From: Acetobacteraceae bacterium
Lineage (GTDB): Bacteria; Pseudomonadota; Alphaproteobacteria; Acetobacterales; Acetobacteraceae
Length of the DNA: 20,244 nt
Direction: 5' to 3'
Assembly (NCBI GenBank): GCA_030039695.1
Contig: JASHVB010000497.1
Span: 1-20,244, forward strand
The notes under the pieces are model-generated. The model saw nothing but the letters and a program-made list of their open reading frames with translations. It was not told the DNA's origin and did no database searches. The position numbers and the translations under genes are program-made. This document shows positions 1 to 7,369 of the stretch, in pieces (positions within the stretch are counted from its first letter, which is position 1; the number at the start of each line of letters is the position of its first letter).

Positions 1-276
1 ATTTGTTTCCGGCGGAGTAGGTAGAACCGAAATCGGTTGAGCAGGTTCTGCCGGTTCATCAAGCGCAGCCTCTGAGCGGTCTGCACCCCAGTGCTTGCAA
101 GGTAGGTCTGCCCTGAACTTCCGCGCGGCGTCGCACAAAGACGGAATTCGGTACTGCGTTCCAAAAGACCTCTGCCCGCCATGCGGCGCCCTGCGTCTCG
201 GCGTTGAGCGGACTGCCCCCTTGCCCCGGCGCCAGGCCACGCCGACACTCGATATTCAACAGGAGAGGAGTCGACA
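1..276. other. Upstream region of the SDR-led operon
   Basis: No convincing gene is seen before the SDR start. Short reading frames here on both strands have no recognisable motif. The region contains a small dyad at 25-38 (listed separately) and ends in a strong purine-rich ribosome binding site at 261-270. It probably carries the promoter of the four-gene operon, but I cannot place -35/-10 boxes with confidence. Confidence 0.4.
25..38. promoter_or_regulatory. Small inverted repeat, possible operator
   Basis: AACCGA and TCGGTT form a perfect 6-bp dyad separated by two A bases, about 240 bases upstream of the SDR start. The spacing is too tight for a hairpin loop, so a protein-binding half-site pair is more likely than a terminator. 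Function is inferred only, and a dyad this short can occur by chance. Confidence 0.2.
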
Positions 277-1062
277 ATGGTCGCCGGCGCCCGTACACCC
301 CTGACCGTAGATCTCAACGGCTTGCGCGTTGCGATCACCGCCGGTGCAAACGGCATAGGCCGTGTGATCGCGGACAGTTTCGTCGATTGTGGTGCACGCG
401 TATTTGTCTCTGACGTGGACGAAGACGCACTGACAGCATCCAGCCATCCCGGCATGCGCGCCGACGCCGGCGTGCCGGCGGATTGTGAGGCGTTCGTCGA
501 TGCTGCGGTCACAAATTTTGGCGGTCTCGACGTCCTGGTCAATAACGCCGGCATCGCTGGACCGACGGCGCTGGTAGAACATGTGACTCCGGAGGCGCTT
601 GACGCGACGCTGCGCATCGACCTTGCGTCGATGTTCCATTGTTCGCGCCGGGCGATTCCGGCACTGCGTGCGGCCGGCGGCGGATCGATCGTCAATCTCA
701 GTTCGGCGGCGGGGCGTTTCGGCTTTCCGCTGCGGGCACCTTATTCCGCGGCGAAATGGGGCGTCGTCGGCTTCACCAAGTCGCTGTCGATCGAGCTTGG
801 CCCGGACGGTATTCGCGTCAACGCCATTCTGCCCGGACCGGTGGATGGGCCTCGTATTCGCGCGGTGATCAAGGCGAAGGCGGAAGCGGCCGGCATTTCC
901 GAGAACGAGATGACCGAGCGGACCGTTGCCACCACCTCATTGCGCTGCTTCGTCACCCAGCAGGACATCGCCAACATGGCGCTGTATCTCGTCAGCCCGT
1001 TCGGCGCAACGATCAGCGGCCAGGCGCTAAGCGTCGATGGCGATATGCAAACGACAATGTAG
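277..1062 (+). CDS. SDR-family NAD(P)-dependent oxidoreductase
   Basis: A 261-residue classical short-chain dehydrogenase/reductase, expected to interconvert a hydroxyl and a keto group using NAD(P) in the cytosol. The cofactor motif TAGANGIG is at residues 21-28, NNAG at 89-92, the catalytic Ser at 142/143 and the YxxxK pair at Tyr156/Lys160. Length is typical of the family. The position that usually holds the structural Asn of the active-site tetrad reads Asp115 (RIDLASMF), a modest departure. The start is fixed by AGGAGAGGAG at 261-270. It is first of four co-directional genes, with 11 bases to the next. The C-terminal PxxVDG-like end (SVDGDMQTTM) is normal. The substrate cannot be told from sequence. 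Confidence 0.93.
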   Translation: MVAGARTPLTVDLNGLRVAITAGANGIGRVIADSFVDCGARVFVSDVDEDALTASSHPGMRADAGVPADCEAFVDAAVTNFGGLDVLVNNAGIAGPTALVEHVTPEALDATLRIDLASMFHCSRRAIPALRAAGGGSIVNLSSAAGRFGFPLRAPYSAAKWGVVGFTKSLSIELGPDGIRVNAILPGPVDGPRIRAVIKAKAEAAGISENEMTERTVATTSLRCFVTQQDIANMALYLVSPFGATISGQALSVDGDMQTTM

Positions 1063-1073
1063 GGAGGCTCCCC

Positions 1074-2168
1074 ATGCGCGCGGCCGTGTTCCATCACGAA
1101 GGTTCGCCGCTTGCCATCGAGGATCGTCAGACCCCAATAGCGCGTCCGGGTGAGCTCGTGCTGCAGGTCGCATATTGCGGTATCTGCGGTACCGACCTGC
1201 ACGCGACCGAAAAAAGCGCTGTTCCGCTGGACCCCGGCACGGTGCTTGGTCACGAATTCTCAGGTGTTGTCGCAGAATCCGCGGCGCCGGGTTGGCAGCG
1301 CGGCGACCGCGTCATCGGGTTGCCGCTCTATGAGTGCGACGAATGCCGGCCACTGGGTGGTTGCCGTGACCGGCTCGGCATTCTCTGTGGGCGCACCAAG
1401 GTGATCGGTCTCGCGGCAGACGTGCCGGGCGGCTATGGCGAGTATTTGACCCTGCCGGCGCATAACGCGCTGCGTGTACCCGACGCGCTGGATCTGCGCG
1501 ATGCGGCGCTGACCGAGCCGCTATCGGTCGGCGCACATGCCGTGCGTCTGGCCGGCGCGCTGCTCGGCGCGCGCGTGCTGGTGATCGGCGCGGGGCCGAT
1601 CGGGTTAGCGGTGACGGTGTTCACACGCTTGGCCGGTGCGCGGCATCTGGTCGTGAGCGAGCTGGATGCGGTGCGGCGAAATCGCGCGGGGACACTCGGA
1701 GCCAGTGCCGTCATCGATCCGGGTTCGGAACAGATCGCCGCGGGATTCGTCCGTATCACGGGCGGGGCGCCGGACGTCATTTTCGAATGCGTCGGCGCGC
1801 CAGGGCTGCTGCGCCAGGTCATCGACCTCGCCCCCGTGCACGGGCGGGTTGTCGTGGTCGGTGTGTGCCGGCACGAGGATTCGATCCTGCCGCGCATCGC
1901 AATCCGCAAGGAGCTGACTGTGCGGTTCGCGCTCGGTTACACGCGCCAGGAGTTCGAGCTGGTGCTGGACCTGCTGGCGGCTCGGCGGATCGATGCAAAT
2001 CAGCTGGTTTCCGATGTCATCGGGCTGGATGCACTGCCCGAGCTGTTCGAAAGCCTCCGCCAGCCGAATCCGCGGGCCAAGGTGCTGATTGATCAGAGAC
2101 GCTACTCCCCCTCCCTCGGGGGGAGCGAGGCGGTGACGCGTTCGCAACGATTCGGTACTGCTCCGTGA
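1074..2168 (+). CDS. Zinc-dependent alcohol dehydrogenase (MDR family)
   Basis: A 364-residue medium-chain dehydrogenase of the sorbitol/threonine dehydrogenase type. Catalytic zinc ligands are Cys38 (GICGTD), His60/Glu61 (GHEFSG) and probably Glu148 (TEPL). Four cysteines at 88, 91, 97 and 105 match a structural-zinc lobe with an enlarged second spacing. The nucleotide motif GAGPIG is at 172-177. The ATG at 1074 follows AGGGAGG, which overlaps the SDR stop region, so translation is probably coupled. The open frame extends upstream to 639, but that part lies inside the SDR gene and is a shadow. The last ~25 residues (from about residue 341) are outside the family core and overlap a GC-rich hairpin. 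With the SDR it could perform two successive oxidations or reductions. Confidence 0.92.
   Translation: MRAAVFHHEGSPLAIEDRQTPIARPGELVLQVAYCGICGTDLHATEKSAVPLDPGTVLGHEFSGVVAESAAPGWQRGDRVIGLPLYECDECRPLGGCRDRLGILCGRTKVIGLAADVPGGYGEYLTLPAHNALRVPDALDLRDAALTEPLSVGAHAVRLAGALLGARVLVIGAGPIGLAVTVFTRLAGARHLVVSELDAVRRNRAGTLGASAVIDPGSEQIAAGFVRITGGAPDVIFECVGAPGLLRQVIDLAPVHGRVVVVGVCRHEDSILPRIAIRKELTVRFALGYTRQEFELVLDLLAARRIDANQLVSDVIGLDALPELFESLRQPNPRAKVLIDQRRYSPSLGGSEAVTRSQRFGTAP
2105..2125. repeat. GC-rich hairpin at the 3' end of the alcohol dehydrogenase gene
   Basis: CTCCCC and GGGGAG (2105-2110 and 2120-2125) pair around a 9-base loop within the codons for the dispensable-looking C-terminal tail. The following intergenic bases to about 2220 are also rich in short C and G runs, reminiscent of REP-type intergenic elements. 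Assignment to any REP family is inference; other copies in the genome would be needed. Confidence 0.3.
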
Positions 2169-2276
2169 CATCCTCTCCCGACCTCACCCGTAAGCGGCAG
2201 GGGAAAATGTGATCCTCTGGCCTTGCGCGCCCGTCCCGCCTACCTTCGGCCCGACCGCACTGGAGGAAACCGATCG

Positions 2277-3509
2277 ATGAGTGCCGCCCTCGATTACAGC
2301 AAGCTCTATAGCGCCGACATTCCGCCGCCAGCACCGCGCTGGGCGCCGTTTCCGAAATACTACTTCGTCGGCGGCAACAACGACCCGGAGCAAATTCCGA
2401 TCGAAGGTCTGATTGAAGCCGCCGCATCCGTGCTGCGCCGCGAAGGATCGAAGCTGGCGATCTACAATCTGGGCCTCGGCCCGCAGGGCTATCCCGGCCT
2501 ACGCCAGTTCGTTGCCGCCAAGTCGAGGCGGCATCGCGGCATCGACGTGTCGATCGATGACATCTCGATTGTCACCGGATCTGGCCAGGGCATCGACATG
2601 ATCAGCAAACTGTTGCTCAACCCGGGTGACACCGTGCTGGCCGAGGAGTTCTGCTACCAGGGTGCTCTCAATCGCTTCCGCAAGCTCGGCGCCAAAATTG
2701 AGGCAATGAAGCTCGACGCCGACGGCATTGTCGTCGAAGCGCTGGCACCTCAGCTCGCCGCGTTGAAGGCCAAAGGCGTCACGCCGAAATTCATCTATAC
2801 GATCCCTACCATCCAAAACCCGACCGCGAGCATCCTTCCGCTTGATCGCCGCCGCGCGCTACTCAACCTCGCACACGAATACAACATCGCGATCTTCGAG
2901 GACGAATGCTACGCCGACCTGCTATGGCAGGGTGTTGAAGCGCCGCCGGCATTGTACGCGCTTGATCCCAGCGCGGTGATCCATCTTGGCTCGTTTTCCA
3001 AGTCGCTCGCGCCGGCGCTGCGGCTTGGTTATATCATTGCGTCGCAGGAGATCATGAGTCGCCTGCTGCCATTGAAAGGTGATAGCGGCACCGGCGCGTT
3101 GGATCAGATGATTGTCGCTGAATATTTCTCGAAGAACTTCGACAAGCACCTCCCGCACTTGAACGCTGTGCTGAAGGACAAGCTCGATGCAATGATCGAG
3201 GCGGTGGAGCGCGAGTTCGGCAGCGCCGCCGAATGCTGGATTCCGAAGGGCGGCATCTTCCTGTGGATCAAGCTTCCGGGTGAAGTGGACGTGCGCACGC
3301 TGCTGAAGCCGGCGGCTGACGCCGGCATCATCTTCAACGAGGGCCCCGCCTGGGCGGTCAGCGCCGATAACTCAAAATCGCATCTGCGGCTCTGTTTTGC
3401 GATGCCAAGCAAGCAGACCATCCGTGAGGGTGTCGCCGCGCTGGCCAAGGTGTGCTACGAACAGACAGGAATACCGGAGCAGAGCGGCAACATCCGGCGC
3501 GCGGGTTAG
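2277..3509 (+). CDS. PLP-dependent aminotransferase, class I/II fold
   Basis: A 410-residue fold-type I aminotransferase resembling the 2-aminoadipate aminotransferase / MocR-catalytic-domain group. It lacks the GntR DNA-binding domain that MocR regulators carry, so it is an enzyme. Visible PLP-site elements are QNPT (Asn181), FEDECY (Asp209, Tyr212) and GSFSKSLAPALRLGY with the Schiff-base Lys242. A C-terminal HLRLCFA segment should supply the substrate-carboxylate Arg. The ATG at 2277 is chosen because TGGAGGAAA lies just upstream and the protein begins at the expected family boundary; the frame is open back to 2223. The gap to the dehydrogenase is 108 bases and to the dioxygenase 13 bases. 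It likely transfers an amino group to or from a keto compound in the operon's pathway. Confidence 0.9.
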   Translation: MSAALDYSKLYSADIPPPAPRWAPFPKYYFVGGNNDPEQIPIEGLIEAAASVLRREGSKLAIYNLGLGPQGYPGLRQFVAAKSRRHRGIDVSIDDISIVTGSGQGIDMISKLLLNPGDTVLAEEFCYQGALNRFRKLGAKIEAMKLDADGIVVEALAPQLAALKAKGVTPKFIYTIPTIQNPTASILPLDRRRALLNLAHEYNIAIFEDECYADLLWQGVEAPPALYALDPSAVIHLGSFSKSLAPALRLGYIIASQEIMSRLLPLKGDSGTGALDQMIVAEYFSKNFDKHLPHLNAVLKDKLDAMIEAVEREFGSAAECWIPKGGIFLWIKLPGEVDVRTLLKPAADAGIIFNEGPAWAVSADNSKSHLRLCFAMPSKQTIREGVAALAKVCYEQTGIPEQSGNIRRAG

Positions 3510-3522
3510 AGGAGGACTCGAC

Positions 3523-4407
3523 ATGATGGATCCGATGCGCGGCAATAACGGGCCTCGCTACAAGCACAGGCTGGGCAACGAAGCGCCGTTCGAAACGATC
3601 CAGGTGGACAAGCTGACGCCCATCATCGGTGCGGAGATTGCCGGCATCGACCTCGCCGGGCCGCTGTCGAACCACCAAATGGAAGAAGTCCACCGCGCGC
3701 TGGCCGAGAATCTGGTGGTCTTCTTCCGCGACCAGCACCTGTCGCCCGAGCAGCACATCGCATTCGGGCGCAATTTCGGCGAGCTGCACATTCATCCGGC
3801 CGCGCCGTCGCACCCGGATCATCCAGAACTGATGGTCATCCACGCGGACAAGAACTCGCCGCGCGCCAACGGCGAAGGCTGGCATAGCGACGTTTCCTGC
3901 GACCCGACGCCACCGATGGGCAGCATCCTCTACATCAAGACCTGCCCGCCGAAGGGCGGCGACACGCTTTTTGCGTCGATGTACGCCGCGTACGAGGCAC
4001 TATCGGATCGCATGAAGGCGTATCTCGACGGCATGACCGCGGTGCACGACGGCGAGGAGAACTACCGCGGCACATACAAATATGCCGGCGTTGACGACAA
4101 GGCGACTTATCCGCGCGCCGAACACCCGGTGATCCGCACGCATCCGGTGACTGGCCAAAAGACGCTGTACGTGAATCGCGGCTTTACCCGTCGGCTCGTC
4201 GGCGTGCCGCGCGATGAGAGCTACCACATCCTCAACTACCTCTACACCCACGCGGAGAACCCGCTGTTCCAGTGCCGTTTCCGATGGCAGCCGAACTCGG
4301 TCGCTTTTTGGGACAATCGCTGCGTCCAGCACCGTGCGATGTGGGATTACTGGCCACATACCCGGTCGGGATTCCGAGTGACTGTGGCGGGCGACCGCCC
4401 ATACTGA
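3523..4407 (+). CDS. TauD/TfdA-family Fe(II)/2-oxoglutarate dioxygenase
   Basis: A 294-residue non-haem iron oxygenase of the taurine/2,4-D dioxygenase family. It hydroxylates a substrate while converting 2-oxoglutarate to succinate and CO2. The facial triad is His121 and Asp123 (GEGWHSDVSC) and His270 (NRCVQHRAMWDYWPH). The 2-oxoglutarate-binding arginines fall at 281 and 285, at the spacing seen in TauD. The start at 3523 follows GAGGAGG; a second ATG at 3526 is equally possible. It is the last gene of the operon. TauD relatives act on sulfonates, phenoxyacids, carnitine-like amines and others, so the substrate is not assigned; no sulfonate transporter lies nearby to suggest taurine. Confidence 0.93.
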   Translation: MMDPMRGNNGPRYKHRLGNEAPFETIQVDKLTPIIGAEIAGIDLAGPLSNHQMEEVHRALAENLVVFFRDQHLSPEQHIAFGRNFGELHIHPAAPSHPDHPELMVIHADKNSPRANGEGWHSDVSCDPTPPMGSILYIKTCPPKGGDTLFASMYAAYEALSDRMKAYLDGMTAVHDGEENYRGTYKYAGVDDKATYPRAEHPVIRTHPVTGQKTLYVNRGFTRRLVGVPRDESYHILNYLYTHAENPLFQCRFRWQPNSVAFWDNRCVQHRAMWDYWPHTRSGFRVTVAGDRPY

Positions 4408-4712
4408 ACCGTTCCGCCGTCATCGCGGGGCTGCTCGGCGGACGACCCGCCCAATCTGCAGGACTCGGGCGATTCGTAGCGGTATCAGCAGCCCGGCGTA
4501 CCGAGTGCATCGGCGCCGGTTGAGCGTAACGTCATCATGTGCGGTGTCTGGGAATCCCGGTCTGAACGAACGGCCAAACAGGCTTCTGAGGGCGCGCGCT
4601 CCGGTGCCTTCTACTGCACTGTGCGGCGGTGATGTTCGGCAATCAGCGGTCGGCCAGGTTCCGGTTCCAGCTGCTCCAAAGCTCGTACTCCGAGGCTGCT
4701 ACGAGACACTTT
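4408..4712. other. Convergent intergenic region
   Basis: About 305 bases between the dioxygenase stop and the end of the LamG gene on the opposite strand. A 7-bp inverted repeat at 4413-4442 lies just after the dioxygenase. Short frames crossing this stretch show no recognisable domain. I see no other structure. Confidence 0.5.
4413..4442 (+). terminator. Possible operon-end hairpin
   Basis: TCCGCCG (4413-4419) and CGGCGGA (4436-4442) are perfect complements around a 16-base loop, starting five bases after the dioxygenase stop. There is no following T-run, so it is not a classic intrinsic terminator. It may stabilise the 3' end or assist Rho-dependent termination. Confidence 0.3.
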
Positions 4713-5534
4713 TCATGTGTAGCTATGATACATTGATGTATTGCTAAGATCGCTTGCACCTGTCGTCCAGATCGCGGCGATTTCGGCGGCGGAGAGCAGC
4801 CGATTCCAGATCGCGACGTGCGCGAGCGCTCCTTTGAACCCTGTCGTCTGCATGCCGCCGACCGTTATTCGGCCCGGTCCATGCTGCGGATGTACCTGGT
4901 ACTCGAAATATTTATCGGCGGCGATCCGCTGCGCTTGGACGTCCTGCTTCCACAGGATGCACCCGGTTGTCCGATCGCTCTGTGAAATCCAGGCTTCGGC
5001 CTGACCAACCACGAACACCCATTTTCCAAGTTCAATTGGAGTCTCGTCGTTAAGGGACAACCCGTACTCCATGTAGGAGCCGTTGCCTTCGCCTGTAGGC
5101 GAGCCCAGATTGAACGTATAGAACGATAGTCGCGAATGCCGCGTTGGGTTGGTCTTGTTGTACAGCCGTAACGCCCACTCTACATTGGTGTCGGCACCCA
5201 CCGCCTTCTCGATGTAATGGACGAATTGATCCTCGCTTCCGGCGGTGTGCGTGTTGTCTAGCGCGAGCGGACATACCCAGGCGGCGACGGTCAGCGCGTC
5301 GCCGTAGGGCTGCGAATATCGCGGGTCATTGTCAATCGTCAGGACGTTTCCCAGTGCACCGTCGAAATATGGAGCCTGCGCAGCGCCGAAGGGAATGACA
5401 GCGAGCGTCACTCCCTGCGTGGGCACAGAGGCATTGTGGAGGCCCATTTCGTCCTGACACGAGGGGCCGTTGAGATCGTCGAGCGGCCAGTAGCTTGTCG
5501 GGTGAGTGCTTAGAATAGCGTCCTTCACGCTCAT
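4713..5534 (-). CDS. LamG / concanavalin A-like lectin domain protein
   Basis: A 273-residue protein made almost wholly of one laminin-G-like jelly-roll domain, a fold used for glycan or protein binding. Signature pieces in order are SYWPLDD near the start, FDG, LTVAAWVCP, GKWVFVVGQ and the C-terminal FKGALAHVAIWNRLLSAAEI block. The ATG at 5534 is chosen over upstream in-frame starts because GGAGG lies a few bases before it on the minus strand. No signal peptide or membrane segment is visible, which is unusual for LamG proteins, most of which are exported. It stands alone, convergent to the enzyme operon and divergent from the LuxR-type gene. The ligand is unknown; it could be a structural or secreted-by-other-route protein. 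Confidence 0.82.
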   Translation of the reverse strand: MSVKDAILSTHPTSYWPLDDLNGPSCQDEMGLHNASVPTQGVTLAVIPFGAAQAPYFDGALGNVLTIDNDPRYSQPYGDALTVAAWVCPLALDNTHTAGSEDQFVHYIEKAVGADTNVEWALRLYNKTNPTRHSRLSFYTFNLGSPTGEGNGSYMEYGLSLNDETPIELGKWVFVVGQAEAWISQSDRTTGCILWKQDVQAQRIAADKYFEYQVHPQHGPGRITVGGMQTTGFKGALAHVAIWNRLLSAAEIAAIWTTGASDLSNTSMYHSYT

Positions 5535-5928
5535 TCCATCCTCCATATTGGCCAAGCCGGGACACATGTTCAGCTAAAACACAATTGCGGCGCTGTGAGG
5601 TGGCTCACACCACGCTTTCGACGTTTGTGCATTCGTATCCGGGAGCGACGAACGGTGGCGACCTGCTGCGGGGGTACCCGATAGCCCGACTGGTGATCGC
5701 GACCGCAATCATGCTCTGGTTCGGGAAGATTCTCGGCTGGCCCGATCCCTTGGAACGGCCGTGGCAAGGGCACGTGTCGCAGCGCCGCAAACCGGTTCTC
5801 TCAGTTCGTAATGATTCCAGGGAGTTAAGCAACCCGCTAATCTGCGACTCGTACCGCTAATTCCTGGACTCGATCGCGCGCTTGCCGGTTACTTTGAGAC
5901 CGGCTGACTGGTGAGCCTGGCAGGGCAA
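5535..5928. other. Divergent intergenic region carrying repeat copy A
   Basis: This holds the 5' side of the LamG gene (to the left) and of the LuxR-type gene (to the right), so promoters for both should lie here. It also contains direct-repeat copy A (5823-5868, with weaker similarity back to about 5763). A 91-codon frame at 5585-5860 has no recognisable motif and runs through the repeat, so I do not call it a gene. Confidence 0.45.
5823..5868. repeat. Direct repeat copy A
   Basis: Forty of 46 bases match copy B at 10874-10919 in the same orientation without gaps. The most conserved stretch reads TACCGCTAATTCCTGGA. Weaker gapped similarity continues leftwards to about 5763, including a GGCAA...GTGT...TTCTC pattern also present before copy B. 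Copies A and B lie immediately outside the LuxR-protease-inhibitor-HAD gene block. The origin is unknown: an element remnant, duplicated flank or recombination site are all possible. Confidence 0.75.
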
Positions 5929-7065
5929 ATGGATGATGGGGGGGCCATGCACGACAGTTCGGACGCACTGGGCGACGTGATCGCGCTCATTTACGAGGCC
6001 GCACTCGATCAGCAGATGTGGCCCCACGTCGCAGATCGCCTGGCCGATGCGGCAGGAGCGACCGTCTGCCAGATCAGCACGTATGACGAAATTACACAGA
6101 CGTCTGCGAACGTCGCACCCAGAGTGCCAGCAGATGCGCTACGGAGTTATGCGGAATACTGGGTCCATCAGAACCCTCTAGTTGCTGCGGGTCGACGCCA
6201 ACCGCTGGGAAAGGTACTTTCGATTCACGATCTTATTGCACGCGATGAGTTAGTCACGACAGCGATTTACGGCGGATTTCTTGCGCCGCTTGGCCTTGAG
6301 GAAAAGCTCGGAGCAAAGCTCCTAGATGACGGCTCATGCTGGGCGGCTTTTGGAGTATGGCGCCCCAGTCGGATGGGACCATTTGACCGACCAATCGCTG
6401 AACGTCTGATCGAGCTGGTGCCACATTTACAGCGAGCCCTCCAGATAAATGCCAGGACCGCTGAGTTAGAAATGACGCGTACCGCTTCGGCCGAATTGCT
6501 CAACGGGCTGCAGCAGCCTGTGTTATTGGTCGACGCAGCTTGCCGTATGCTCTTCGCTAACCGCGCGTGCGAAGATATTCTTGCCGACATGTTTGGCTTA
6601 CGTCCTGACACCAACGGCGTGTTGCGTGGGAGTCTGCCTGGCGAGACGGACATGCTGCACAAAGCTGTCGCGCAGAGCGCGCGTCACACTCGATTTGGCG
6701 GTAGAGGAGGAGGTGGGCCCCTCCGCTTGTCCCGGGGTAGCCTGCGATCGCCATTAACAGTGTTGGTTATCCCGCTGCCCATGGAGACGTACTGGCTGGC
6801 ACCTCGCCGTCCCGCCGCAGTTTTATTTCTTACGGATCCTGAGCGCACTGGTAATCCGACGGCAGCCAGCCTGCGATGTAGTTTTGGTCTCACACGAACG
6901 GAAGCGGCGATGGCGATCGAGGTCTTGAATGGCGGCGGCCTAAAAGCTGCCGCCGCACGCCTTGGTATCGCTCCCACCACTGCCCGTACACATCTCACTT
7001 CTATTTTTAACAAGACTAGGACACGCCGCCAAGCGGAGCTGGTGCGAATTCTTCTGCGACAATGA
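5929..7065 (+). CDS. LuxR-type HTH transcriptional regulator
   Basis: A 378-residue regulator with a C-terminal LuxR/FixJ-type helix-turn-helix in the last ~65 residues: FGLTRTEAAMAIEVL, then LKAAAARLGIAPTTARTHL, then IFNKTRTRRQAELVRILL. The N-terminal ~200 residues look like a GAF/PAS-type sensing region, and a second PAS-like segment (QPVLLVDAACRMLFANRACEDIL) lies before the HTH. No phospho-receiver domain is seen, so it is a one-component type whose ligand is unknown. The start is uncertain: GTG at 5911, ATG at 5929 and ATG at 5947 are all in frame; 5929 has AGGG just upstream. It sits 305 bases before the protease gene on the same strand and is the obvious candidate regulator of that cluster. 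Confidence 0.85.
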   Translation: MDDGGAMHDSSDALGDVIALIYEAALDQQMWPHVADRLADAAGATVCQISTYDEITQTSANVAPRVPADALRSYAEYWVHQNPLVAAGRRQPLGKVLSIHDLIARDELVTTAIYGGFLAPLGLEEKLGAKLLDDGSCWAAFGVWRPSRMGPFDRPIAERLIELVPHLQRALQINARTAELEMTRTASAELLNGLQQPVLLVDAACRMLFANRACEDILADMFGLRPDTNGVLRGSLPGETDMLHKAVAQSARHTRFGGRGGGGPLRLSRGSLRSPLTVLVIPLPMETYWLAPRRPAAVLFLTDPERTGNPTAASLRCSFGLTRTEAAMAIEVLNGGGLKAAAARLGIAPTTARTHLTSIFNKTRTRRQAELVRILLRQ

Positions 7066-7130
7066 CGCGTGTACGTCGGGTGTAAGGTTTGGTCGGCCTC
7101 TACTGCCGAGAGGCACGACGGGCACCGAGC

Positions 7131-7148
7131 CTCCTACATTTGTAGGAG
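7131..7148. promoter_or_regulatory. 8-bp dyad, candidate regulator-binding site
   Basis: CTCCTACA and TGTAGGAG are perfect complements separated by only two T bases. That geometry suits a dimeric DNA-binding protein better than an RNA hairpin. It lies about 65 bases after the LuxR-type gene and 220 bases before the protease start. Binding by that regulator is inference. Confidence 0.35.
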
Positions 7149-7226
7149 ATGATATCCAGAACGTCGGGCATATTTCATTGAAAAAGTTATCGTTTGCCTG
7201 AAGCATGTTGGTCCGGTCGGAGCCAT

Positions 7227-7289
7227 GAACCGAAGCAATGCATACTTTAATTGTTGCAATTTGTAAGGATGATGATAGAGCTTCGGTTC
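7227..7289. promoter_or_regulatory. 10-bp inverted repeat enclosing a smaller dyad
   Basis: GAACCGAAGC (7227-7236) and GCTTCGGTTC (7280-7289) are perfect complements across 43 bases. Inside lies AATTG-TTG-CAATT (7249-7261). The structure ends about 80 bases before the protease ATG. It could be a pair of operator sites or fold as a leader-RNA stem; the sequence alone does not decide. Confidence 0.4.
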
Positions 7290-7369
7290 GAAGTTGAACG
7301 GAGCTGCCTAATCGCTCCCACCTGGATTGTCATCACCATGCGTAATCGAGAGACCAGGAGAAAAGGCCG

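Larger units (their letters stand above)
7066..7369. other. Leader region between the regulator and the protease gene
   Basis: About 300 bases, visibly more A+T-rich than the flanking genes. It holds a 6-bp hairpin (7096-7114, GCCTCT/AGAGGC), a tight 8-bp dyad (7131-7148) and a widely spaced 10-bp inverted repeat (7227-7289). A good ribosome binding site, AGGAG, precedes the protease ATG at 7370. No gene is seen. The protease promoter probably lies here. Confidence 0.5.

Noticed and set aside
639..1073. Upstream in-frame extension of the alcohol dehydrogenase
   Set aside because: It overlaps the well-supported SDR gene in another frame, has no dehydrogenase-like sequence, and the ATG at 1074 has its own ribosome binding site.
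4457..4747. Short frames between the dioxygenase and LamG genes
   Set aside because: They are low in recognisable content, overlap the LamG 3' end or intergenic hairpin, and have no ribosome binding sites.
5585..5860. 91-codon plus-strand frame before the LuxR-type gene
   Set aside because: No motif and no good ribosome binding site; it runs through the direct repeat, so it is more likely non-coding.
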